Source: Undaria pinnatifida (lineage: Eukaryota > Sar > Phaeophyceae > Laminariales > Alariaceae). From it: DNA of 64,000 bases. The notes beneath the pieces were generated by a model, which saw nothing but the letters and a program-made list of their open reading frames with translations, did no database searches and was not told the origin of the DNA. Location: positions 24,532,518 to 24,596,517 of the forward strand of contig JABAKD010000002.1 in NCBI GenBank assembly GCA_012845835.1, written 5' to 3'. Both the position numbers and the translations under genes were made by a program. Positions within the stretch are counted from its first letter, which is position 1. Every line of letters begins with the position of its first letter. Below, piece by piece: positions 46,301-58,300 of the stretch.

Positions 46301-49300
46301 GTCGGCGGCGGCGGCGGCGGGTTTATGTGACGTTTTTGCAGGTCTCCGTGCAGCGATCGCTTCGCCGACCGAGAGGGCTACGCCCTGGCGTGCGGCCTCT
46401 CCCTGGGCATGATAAACCTCGGAAAGGGCGCCAGCGGGGGAATGGCCGGCGTGGCAGATCTTAAGCTCGAGCAGCAGCTGCAGCGGTAAGTCGAGGGGGA
46501 GGGGGGGATGTATTCATTTCATGCATGGCCGCAGTCGTATGACCATGGCGGGGAGGGGGGGCGCAGGAGAGGAGAGGGCCGCTCCACCGTGCAACGTTTG
46601 TGCGTGGGGCGGGGTGTCATCATTTCGTGCATAGCCCGTAGTCGTATGACCACAGACCCTGGCATCCCTACAATACCGGGACGGAGCACGTCGGGTTTTC
46701 ACGGCTCAGGCAGACATCACTTTCACCAAAGGCGAAGCGCCATCATGTGTTCGGCGAGTCGCGTATTAAGGGTGTGGGTTGCATCCTACTGTGAAGGTTT
46801 CGGGGGGAAAGCGGGGTTTTTGTTTTTTGTGGCGGTCACAGGGGGGCGTGTTTTATTACTTGGCCCAGCTCAGACAAAATGGTTGAAACGTACTCAACCC
46901 TTGTAGATGTAGAGCTGGGTCCACGTTGGTAGGGACACGTACGTTGGAAATGGTTTGGGATGAGTTTGCAGTGCTGACAGCGTTGACTTTAACCCCTGAC
47001 CCTGCATAACCTTAAACAGTGATATCCCACGGTATAGGAGTTGCACTTTTTGAGGTATGCGTTTCTGACCTATTGAGCTCCTCAAGCGGGAGGAACTATG
47101 TATCGGTTTGTTCTGATACTTTTGCGGGACTTTTTTCTTCTTTTTTTTTTGGGGGGGGGGGGGCGACTGGCGCGCAGAAATACTGGCCGCATTGCGCGAG
47201 GGAATTTTTTTCGAAGCCGTGTTTCGGGTGAGGTGTTGGGCTTCCTCGTGCGTGCTAGGAGGTATGAAAACTCTTAGAATCTGCTGCACCATGGAAAAAT
47301 CTTGGAATCTGCTGCTGCACCCCTTCCATGGGATGACTCTGAACGTGAACCCTGCCGCCCGGGAAGTTCCTTGGAATAGAGCTGTGCTGAAGGGTTTGTG
47401 TGCGCTATCGGTAGTGTTATCGGAGTTGGACACCAGACGGTAAGCACGAGGGGGGAGGGGTATATGCGCGGGGGGGGGTAGTGGGGATATGTTGTTGATG
47501 TTGTTGGTGTTGTTGATGTTGTTGGTGTTGGTGTTGGTGTTGGTGTTGTTGCTGTCTGTTGTGGCTGTTGTTGTTGCTGCTGTGTTGGTGTTGGCCCTTG
47601 TGAGCGCTCGCATCGGGATGCCTGCTTGTGCTGAAGCAGTCGTGAGAGGGGTGAGTTCGACAGAAGGAATTGGTTTTGGTCTCCGGAATGTTTTCCCGCG
47701 AACGCCCGCCCGGCCGCGGTCCCTTTCCGGCGGTGAGTTAATGTGACAGCACCTGCAACGGATGGTAGAAACAACAAAAACGGTTGCAACACCAACACGA
47801 AACAGCAAACGACAACAACAAACAGCAACAGCAACATCAGCAGCAGCAAATAAAACAACAAAAGTAACAACAACCACAAACAACCATGGCAGCAATAAAG
47901 ATCACCACCATAACCACAACCACCAGCCCCCCCCCCCCCCCCCCCCCCCCCCCTCCTCTCCCAACTCCAGCTACATGAGCGGGGGCAAAGACCCTGCCGC
48001 GGCCGGCTCCGGCAGTAACGACCCCTCCAGCAATAGCAACCGTGGTGGCGCCCCCGGGCGAGGTTCTGGAAGTGGCGGCGGTGGCGGCGGCAACGGCGGC
48101 GGTAACGGTGGCGGCGGCGCTAGCGGCCACGAGTCCTCGGGGCCTAGTCGTATCAGCCCCGGGGAGTACGTTAACACAGATGTTACGGCGCCTGCGGCCC
48201 TGGTTGCGTTTGCTCTCATTCACGTGAGGTCGGGGGATAGGGCGCTGGCGGCAAGGCTAGCGTTGCCTCAGACCCATTTTCAGCTGGACTATGCACGTCC
48301 CGAGCAGCTGCTGCTGCGGGTGGTGGTGAGGGGCCTGGTGATGTGGGACGAGGTGTTTCCGACCCAGGAGTGGGTGGATGCTCAGGTGAGATGTGGGGGG
48401 GAAAGAGGAGGGGAGGAGAAGGGCGGGGGGGTGTACTCAGTCCATGCATAGCTGTAGCAGGGGGGGGCGGGGGGGGTACTCAGTTCGTGCATGGCAGTAG
48501 TCGTATGACCATAGACCGTCGCATCCTTTCTAGGCCGGGACGGAGCACGTCGGGTTTTCACCAACCAGGCAGACATTGCTTGCACCAAGCGCGAAGCGCC
48601 GTTAGGTGTTCGGCGAGTCGCATGAAGGGTGAACTGCATCCTTCCAAGAACCGCTCGTAAGGCGGACTTCGGCACCTTGTGCCTACTCTCTTGTTTATGG
48701 ATGACAGCGCCAACGAGTTACTTTGCTTTCTGGTGTGGCCACTTCAGACACAACAATGGGTATTACTATGTAACTGCCTCGTGGGTGCCTTACCATATTC
48801 ACACTACGTGATACGATAATTCCCCTTGTGCGGACTTGGGGTTCTCCACCCCGCACAATATGATCTAACTCGATAACCATCATGTTGACCGCAAAAAAAG
48901 GGGGAGTGGGGGAGGGGAGGGTGTTATTTTTTTTGGTTCGTGTTGATATCATATGTTCAGGTTCAAAAATTTATTTTCTCTCTGCTACGTGTATCTTATG
49001 GGCGGCAACTGTAACACCGGAACATGTTTATTCATTTCTTGCGTTTTATTGACTCGTATGCAGGGTTGTCCAGTTTTAGTTCGTGGACCGGTTAATGGCA
49101 CAATACGCGTTTACTCTCGTGTCGGTCGCGAACGGACTGAGCTGACTGATTATTTTATTCGTCGCCCCCCCTCCCCTTCGCGGCCCGCAGATGCCAGAGG
49201 TGGTGAGCACCGAGTATGCGCGGTTACACGAGCCCCTCCCGGAGGAGCTAGCTACCGTGGTCGACCGCCAGACGATAAGGCAAGCGCACGCGAACATTAT

Positions 49301-52300
49301 CGCGGGTGCTTGCCTCTGCCTCGGCTTACGGTTCGCGGGCACCGCAGACGAGCAGGCCCGGGAAACCGTGCTCAGTCGTGTCAGGTGAGGCGAGGCAAGG
49401 CGATGCCAGGCAAGGCAAGACAAGGCAAGGCCGTGCGGTGTGGTTGGGTGTGATGGAAAAACGTTCGGTTGTTGTTTGTTATACAACAGTAACAGTAAAT
49501 TCACGTGGGCCGCTGATGGCATGCTTCTTTCCTCGTAACAGCAATGATCGTACCTCCTCGCCCCCCCCCCCCTGCTCACGTCCTCCTCCTCACCCTCCAT
49601 CCTTCTCCTCCTGGCAATATCCCCCCCCCCCTCGCCCCCCCTCCTCCCCCCCCCCTCTCCGCCCTCCTCGGAAAAACTCAGGCACTTCAAGCGCCTCAGA
49701 GACTCTGTGGGGGGTGGAGGCGGTGGCGGCGGTATGGGCATGGGAGGGGGCGGGAGGGACCCCTTCATCGCGGCGCGAAGGCCCGAGCGGCCGATGTTGG
49801 AAATGTGCCTTTCTGCGTCGGTGACGGCTTTGGGCATGATCATGGCAGGGACCGGGGACCTGGAGTGCTTGAGGCTTATGCGGGAGCTGCGGGGCCGCGT
49901 GGAAGGAGAGGTGGGGGCTATGCAGCTAGAGTATTGCTGTGGTACAGAAGGGTGTGTGGAAGGGAGAGAGTGGAGTGCGCCGGGGGGGGTGTATAGTAGA
50001 ACTGTTATCATGTTCCTGTCCGACTCAAAGGCTTATCTCACTCTCAATGATTTATCTCACCGCTCACCCCTCCTTCACCGCCCCGCCCCCCACCCGCCCG
50101 CGTCGCCACCGTCGCTGCTGCCGCTGCCGCCATCGCCGGGGCTTGTTGCAGGTGACTTACGGCACACACATGGCGATAGCGATGGGGATTGGGCTGCTGT
50201 TCCTCGGAGGTGGCATGGCGTCCCTGGGGAGAGAAAATGACCACATCGCCGCTCTTTTGGCGGCATTTTTCCCACGGTGAGGCGCGGGGATGGAGCGGCG
50301 GGGGTGGTGGTGTTGAATGTTGTAATAAATCGCAGGGTTTACGAGATAATCTTCGTATTGTGTCTTGTTGGTAGAAAGAGATGATGGCGTGTCTGACACT
50401 ATCGTGTGTTTGTTGGTACAATAAGATAGTGAGGTGGCTGAAAGTCTCGTGTTTCGTTCCCCGAGAGTCGAGCTCACTGTGCATATACCAGGTACTTGAG
50501 TAGTCTATGTTGTTTTGATGGAAGGAAGGATAAGATCCTGCTGTAGACTAATCAGTCAGCGCTGGCTGTGTGACTCGTGCTTTCTGTGATAGAAGTATGC
50601 TCCATCCAGGACCATTCTTCCGCTGACGTTTTCGTGTCATAACTTTTGACAAAAAGGACAATTGGACTGTGAAACAGCAATGTTCGTGAGCGCGGCTTCG
50701 AGATAAGTCCATAGCCGTGGACTTTTTTTTTTTTGGAAAAAATGCAACATTTTCGGTGTAGAATAGACTTACTTAATTTTGTCTTTCTCAGGGATTGCCC
50801 ACCCCTGGCCTCTCAGAGCTCCAACTTCCATATTACTTGCGGAACCTTTCCAGCTTTCTTTGCTTTCCAGCTTCGTTCAATATACGAAACGCCAATATAA
50901 TAGTACATACCGGTACTACTACTACACCAGGTTTGTACGTACCATCAGATACTACGCTGTTGGATCACATGCACGCCCAGCTCAGATCAATCCGGCTATA
51001 TATGGCCCAGCAGCGCAGCGTAGCGCCGTGCGGAGCCGTGCGGAGCCATGCGGTGCGGTGCCGTGCCCTTCGCTGCGGTGCTGTGTCGCTGCGCTGTGTG
51101 CTTTCTTTCGAACATAGAGCAGTACCGGGTATAATGCGTGTGTTGTTGTGTACGGAGTACTACTTTTCCTCTTTTTTTTTTTTCTATAGACTATGTATTT
51201 GATCTTTCACGGCCCCCTGTTTTTCCCCCCACGCAAATTACCCCCGTACTGCCGATCAGAACGTAACACCGGTAACAAAAGCACACAGCACAGCTGAGCA
51301 CAACAGGGCAATTTGCTCTGCACAAGCAGCTCTTGGCATTATCAAATCGCTGTTTGCACCAAATCGTGGGCCTCTTCTTTCTGCCCCCTTTACATAGTCT
51401 ATGTTCTTAGTCGCATTCTTCCTTGCCTTGCGCGAGCGTAGCGGGCGGCGTCAGCCGCCCGCGGAGCGGAGCCCTTGTATATACTCTAAAATCGTCCAGA
51501 AATCTCCGACATTTTTTTTCTTGTTTTTCGTCCCATTGACTTAATGTCCTCGCACTACTCTTGCCCTCCCTTCCAGTGGTAACTCAGACCCAGGGTCACA
51601 TAGCGGGGCCTCCTCCCCCCTCTCCAGTCCTGTACGTGCCCTCATTTTTATTGCGAGAAGAGTTTAGCATTTCCTTCTCTCGTCGACTCGCGTCGAATAG
51701 CACCTACTCACGCTGCTATGGGCGCTCTCAGCAGTTGATCCTTTTGTTTCTTTTTGGGGGGGGTTGCAAACACAGTCAACATCTCACCACAAAGGCGGGA
51801 ATTGAACTCAAGAGCCAACGCTAGTACATAGTGTTCGAGGTTAACCACTGGACCACCGGGGCGATGGACATAGTCCGACATTACCCCGATTTTTTCACCA
51901 AGTAAACCGGGAAAAATACAAAGCACGGTACACCAGGTATATCTCTGCAACCATCTATCGTTTATATCTGACAAACTCTCCCCCTGAAGGCATGGACGAG
52001 ACAAGTCGTTTTGCCGCCAACTATGTTGAAAATCGCACCGATGCCTATCCTTATCGAAAGCGAACAAACTGGCCTTCAATATCCTGTTTTTCACACGTAG
52101 CTCGATCAGTTTTGCGGGAAAAAATACCTGGTGTGTAAATAACACCCCCTCTGCAGAACACCGAGAGAGAGCTCTCCGAGTCCGGGGTCAGACTTGTTTT
52201 CTGGAAAAAGTAACCCCCCGAACGAAAGCGAAGAATGAAAATGTGTTTTTCCAGGTTAGGTTGTTGTGTATATCGTGGGTCGTAAGTATTGCTGTGGTTC

Positions 52301-55300
52301 TCTGTGGTAAGACATTTCTTGAGTGGCGGGGCACCTTCGCCCCTTTAAAGCCCCAAAATCCCTCCCTACACTAAAATTCTAAAAAGTATTATTTTTCCCC
52401 ATAAAAGGGGTTCCAGTTGTAAAAAGGCGTTATCAGCCGATTTCGTCGAAATAGCAAATAACGTGTTTCTTGTCTTGAAATGTAGTTCGTTGTGTACAAC
52501 GTGGGCCTGTGGAATTTTTCATCGGGTTCATCGGGTTGCCCTTATTTTTCAGATTTTTTTCGTTTGTCAACTTTTTGTGTTCGGGGTTAAGGTGAGGAAG
52601 CCCCAGAAAACAGAAGCAAAAAACATGATGCATCTCTACCATAGCAGTAGAAGAAAACAAAAAAAAAGACAACAGTGTATATAATATGGCCCGTCTATAA
52701 GGGTTATCCCTAACAAACGCACAAAAAGCACGTTTCTTCGTGACCAAAAAAAAAAACGTGATTTTCGTTGACGTCGTGAAGAAATGGCTTTTTTCTGTAG
52801 TCGCGTTTTCGTACCTAAAGAAGAACGATCTCGCGGACTTAATCACGAATGGTTTGTGTATTTTTCAATCGGTGTTTTTCTAAAGTTTTCGTTTATCAAG
52901 GTTCGCCAAAAATTACGTCAGCCGTGTCTTTTTGTGTTTTTTGTTTGTTTGTTTGTTTCGTTAGGAACCGCAATGACCCCATCACAACCATAGTCGATCG
53001 CAGTCCCTGGTAGCGAGTGCTAAGAGGAAAAAGCAACCATCGTGCAGAAATGCGACCGCAACGTGGGAGCAGAGATAGCAGACTGCACCAGCATGTATTG
53101 CACCTCCGTAGCTGGGAGGCTATGAATATGAAAAGCAACGATTTATGCGAGCGCTGTATGTTGTTTTCCTTTGGGACTGTCGTTTCTTGTCTCGCGTGAT
53201 TTTCGTTGACGTCGTGAAGAAATGGCTTTTTTCTGTAGTCGCGTTTTCGTACCTAAAGAAGAACGATCTCGCGGACTTAATCACGAATGGTTTGTGTATT
53301 TTTCAATCGGTGTTTTTCTAAAGTTTTCGTTTATCAAGGTTCGCCAAAAATTACGTCAGCCGTGTCTTTTTGTGTTTTTTGTTTGTTTGTTTGTTTCGTT
53401 AGGAACCGCAATGACCCCATCACAACCATAGTCGATCGCAGTCCCTGGTAGCGAGTGCTAAGAGGAAAAAGCAACCATCGTGCAGAAATGCGACCGCAAC
53501 GTGGGAGCAGAGATAGCAGACTGCACCAGCATGTATTGCACCTCCGTAGCTGGGAGGCTATGAATATGAAAAGCAACGATTTATGCGAGCGCTGTATGTT
53601 GTTTTCCTTTGGGACTGTCGTTTCTTGTCTCGCGTGGAGGGATATGGGTGGTTTTTCGCCTTTTTGTTTTGTCCATTTTCACGAGCAGGCGTCGTCCCCT
53701 GCCACGGCGACGGCAAGTGCTCGCACCGCCAGAGCGTTAGTTTTTGTTGCATGTTGCAAACAATGTTTCCTACCGCACGAATTGCCCACAGGTCGACCCA
53801 TGTAATCAATCGTGATTATACGTGCGTAAGACCCCACCCTACCTCACCGCTGCACCTGCCTCCTTTGCCTGTCGCCCCTGCCCAAGGTACCCCGCCTCAG
53901 CCGACGACAACCAGTACCATCTACAGGCCCTGCGGCACCTGTACGTGTTGGCCGTCCAACGGCGGGGGATAGACGCGCTGGATGTTGACACCGGCGAGAG
54001 CCTGTTCGTGCCCATTTCGGTGGTCCTGAAGAAAAACGTTAGCGGTGGCAGTTGGGGCGGTGGTGGGGGTGATGATGGTGGTGGCGCTGGTGGTGGCAGT
54101 GGTAGTGGTAGCAGTGGCGGTGGTGGTAGTGGTGATGGTGGTGATGGTGGCGGTGGTGTAAGAGAGGGTGGTGGCGGAGAGGAGGAGGAGGAACAGCAGG
54201 AAGTTGGAAGAGGATCGTACCTCGTGACCCCCTCGCGTCCCCCGGGTAGACAAAGTTCAGGCCAGGGTGGTGCGGGCGAGGATGGCAGCGGTGGCGGCGG
54301 CGGCAGCGGTGGTGGTGCCGGAGGCGTGGGAGCACTAGGCGAAGGCGGAACGCTCTCTTTCGTGACGCCCTGCGTTCTACCGGACCTGAAAGACGTGCTG
54401 AGACTGTCGATTAACACCCCGCGTTACTTTCCGGTGGAGCTTGATATCGCTGGAAACCCCGCGGTGGCCGCGGCGCTTCAAGACCGTTGCCGGATCTATG
54501 TCAAGCGTCGGGTGGGCCACCTGTCCTACAAGAATGTGAGTAGTAAAACTGTAAGAGAACATATTCATGGATGTGAAATCGTCTTGGGTGGCCGATATGA
54601 GCAGCCCAAGGGAGCTCGCTTTCACAGGGCTTTTTGAGAATAGATAAGCATTTTTCTCTAGCTTTCCACTACCACTTTCAAGAGGCTTTTCGTATCGCCC
54701 GGTTTCTTGCCCGGTTTTTAGCTTTTCAGCCGCAGCTCTTCTCGCTACTACAACAGCAGTACATTTTCTCCAGCTTTCCACTGGCTCTTCCAAGAAGCCT
54801 TTCGTATCGCGCGGTTTCTTGCTCTTTAGCCCTAGCTCTTCTCGGTACAACAGCAGTAGTAGTAGCTGGTCACATACATCACTGCAGGCGCACACCCGAG
54901 ACCTTCAAGCTGCTTATTTTCGTGTACGAGTAGCTTCAAACTTTTTGGTCGTCGACTGTTTCAGCCTCGCAAATTCAACGACGGCTGCACACGCCGGCAA
55001 TCGGACGGCAACCCTTCGCGATAGGAAGAGAACTGTGCCAACTCGACGTTTCACTCGAACCATAGTACTCAACAATTAAAGCGTCATGTTGCTAGAAGAA
55101 GCTGCGAAAGGCAAAGCCGCCGAAAGCTGCAAAATAGACGCAAAGGAAGCCAAGCCGTGCAAGCAGAAGCCCAACACAATACAATGACGCGAAAACACCC
55201 AACCGCGACAATATTGTGACTGGTTCCCCCAGAGCGGCCGCTGTCCCATGCGCTTTCAGCTCGCCAATCGTCTTGGCACGACGTTTGGGCCGGTATTCTC

Positions 55301-58300
55301 GCTCAAAAGCTCGATTGATTAGGCGTTGCGTAGTCTGTTCTGGATGGGCCAGGGGATGCTAGGCGGGGGGACTCGAAAACACGAGAATGCGACACCACAT
55401 ACTCCTCCCCATCCACCAATCAAGCAGGTGGGGTTGGCTTTCCTATTTCTGCACGTACCTGGCACGTACGAGTGAAAAAGGGCATTATTTGTTGTATTTG
55501 TTTTACTTGATTTTAGTCTCAAGAAGAAAGAAAGTTATTTTCTTTCGATCGAGTGGTTCCTCTGGTTCTTCCATATTGCTTGCTGCTGCTTGCTGCTGAT
55601 TTTTTTTGCTATTCCGTTATTTTTCACGTTTCTTCTCTCCGCCAACGAAGTGTATGTGCAACGGCCGCATGGTGGTTGCATTATACATGCGGTATCAAGA
55701 AAGCGGGGCAGCTACTTTATACCGCTGCACATAAAATGAAGGGCAGACGGCAGAAAGCGGTATACCGCAACCATTCCGCGCCACCGTGCGGCACAGCAAA
55801 ATACACCTAGGTTTCTGACCCCGATCCGCGACGCTGATTGGTCAACTCAGCCTTGTACCAGTTTTTGACACCAACTCCTTGCGGTGCATCGTACCGTGGC
55901 TTTTTCAGCTCGGCCGTCGCCGCTTTATGACGTGACCCACACCGCTTTCTGTCGGAAAATATACCATGCGGACCGACTTTGCCCGTGGCTCTTCACGCCC
56001 CGCACCCTTTCCAATTCCGAGCGAATCTCGACCATGGGCGCCACGTCACGCAGCATGTATATAACTGCGTGCTGTCATATTTCGGATCCAAGCAATCATT
56101 GCAACACCCCTTCGGCACGCAGCACGAACCGCTGCTCAACCATAGACCGCTCGCACACCCCACGTACACGTATGTGTGTATGAATGGGGGAGAAAGGGGT
56201 GGGACAAAGGGACAAAGGGGGGGTAACAGTCCCGTTACACACGCATGACCCTCTTGGCCCACACATACACTACCTCGCGTCCGCCTTGCGCGTTCGCACG
56301 CCGCATTCTGTTGAAACCCTCGCTACTGATGGCGCCACCATCGACCCTGACGATGCACACACACCACTCTTTCGTCCGCCTTGCGTATTCGTACACCGGA
56401 TTCTGTGGGATTCCACACAGGGAGAGGACGCCACCGCTTAAACTTGGTAGTTAAGAACTTGGGCTCGCTTGAGATGCCCCGAAAATAACGTATAATACAC
56501 TACCTATACACTAAAACCTATAAAAGATGCCCCATTGAAAAATAAGAAGAATAAGAACCGAGCCTCGAACAAGAAAGGACATCCTTAATCTGCCATCAAG
56601 TGATGGCGCGATCTGTAGTCGTACACTGCTGGTAATGTACGAAACAACGGTTTTTTCGATTGTTGAAATGTGCACCTTGAAAAAATCGGGAGCATATTGC
56701 ATGTAGTCTTCTACATGGCCTTCTACATGTAGTCTTGTAACCATGCAGTCTACATGACGTGGCGCCCATGGTTGAGATTCGGTCGAAATTTGAAAGGGTG
56801 CGGGGCGCGAAGAGCCACGGGCAAAGTCTGTCCGCATGGTATATTTTCCGACAGAAAGCGGTGTGGGTCGCGTCAGAAAGCGATGACGGCCGAGCTGAAA
56901 AGCCGCGGTACGATGTACCGTAAGGGGTTGGTATCAAAAACCGGTACGAGGCTGAGTTGACCAATCAGCGTCGCGGATCGGGGTCAAAAACCTAGGTATA
57001 TTATTCTGCTGTACCGCACGGTGGCGCGGAATGGTGGCGGTATACCTCTTTCTGTCGTCTGCCCTAAAATAAACGTGATGTTTGTGCTACTATTGCGAAC
57101 AATGCAATTCACACATCGTTTTGAAATATGGTCGGGACGATAGAACACTCATCTTCTCGCTGCGTAGACATACTAACTGTGCTACTTCCCAGAACATTTC
57201 TACATTTTTGTCAGCCTTGAGCCGTCTGCTCTCGCTTCACTTCTCCTGCACATGTTCCTGTTTACTTTTGCTTGACACAAATACCACTGCTTTGAGTAAT
57301 AACATTTGTTTTTTTTATTTGCCCCGATTGCAGCGCGAAAGTGCCAATCGCCCGAAACTACCCCTATTAACGCTCAAACTCACTCGTCTTTGTACAATTA
57401 TGGTTCTCCTACTACTGCTGCTCTCTTAATTCCACTCTACCATACGCACAAGTACGCCTTTGTGTTTCTTTGGTATCGCTCATACCTTATTTTTATCAAG
57501 ATTATTTTACTCCGACTTAGCTGCTGGTGCTGCCTCCTATGTTGTGCTGCTGTGCTGCTATTAATACTGCGACACATGCTTTCATTCTCTTCTCTTGCGT
57601 CGCCCTCTTTTGATCTGCTCGCCTACCTTTCCTCTTTATTTTTTAGTTTGCCGTTCCCTGCTACGTTTATGTGTAGTGCTTGGGTTGTACACTTACTTTT
57701 TATTCTGCCCAGCATTCTGCCTACTTATGTTTCACCTCCGAGCGGAGAAGTTGTATGATGAAAACATGTAAGAACGTAGGAAACGACGGCGACGATTTAA
57801 ATCCCGGCGACAGCTGCTATGGTGTACGCTTACCTAGTAGTTGTACACAGACGCGATGTTGGAGTATACCTGGTACCCGGTATATCATATCGCGACCTAC
57901 GGGTACTGCAAATATGATACCGACGACCCTTCCTTCCCGGGGAGCGTTGTTTTGTCTTCCCCCTATCCCCCGCCCCCTCACTTTCCGCCCCCGTGAACAC
58001 CCACGTGCGCCAAACAGCAACCCCTCGCCTCATCCTTTTGATTCCCTTTTCAGGACCCGCACGCCCTCCGGTCTCTGCTCTTCCAGAGCTACCCTGGCGC
58101 GATGGGCTCAGGCCAATCCTTCGGGTCATCTCTCCACCACCATAGCCGCGGTAGGGGTCACAACCACAACACGGTGGGCGGTATGGGTGGAGGGGAAGAC
58201 CTGGTTCAGAGCAAGGCCGACTTCCTCTCCACCTTCACGGAGGACCCCCACCTCCTTAACTTCGCCAGACATTTCTGCGACTCCGGTGGCGGCGGTGGTA

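Noticed and set aside
46894..47895. 333-codon - strand ORF in APC1 intron 5
   Set aside because: Thr/Asn-rich product of GTT/AAC triplet repeats; no domain, and it lies wholly within a supported intron.
47762..47970. Upstream extension of APC1 exon 6 frame
   Set aside because: Thr/Asn/Pro read-through of repeats and a C tract; the acceptor at 47970 restores both phase and homology.
52784..53431. Two identical 69-codon ORFs (MAFFCSRVFVP...) as a duplicated gene
   Set aside because: They are the same open frame in both copies of the intronic duplication; no splice, domain or codon support.
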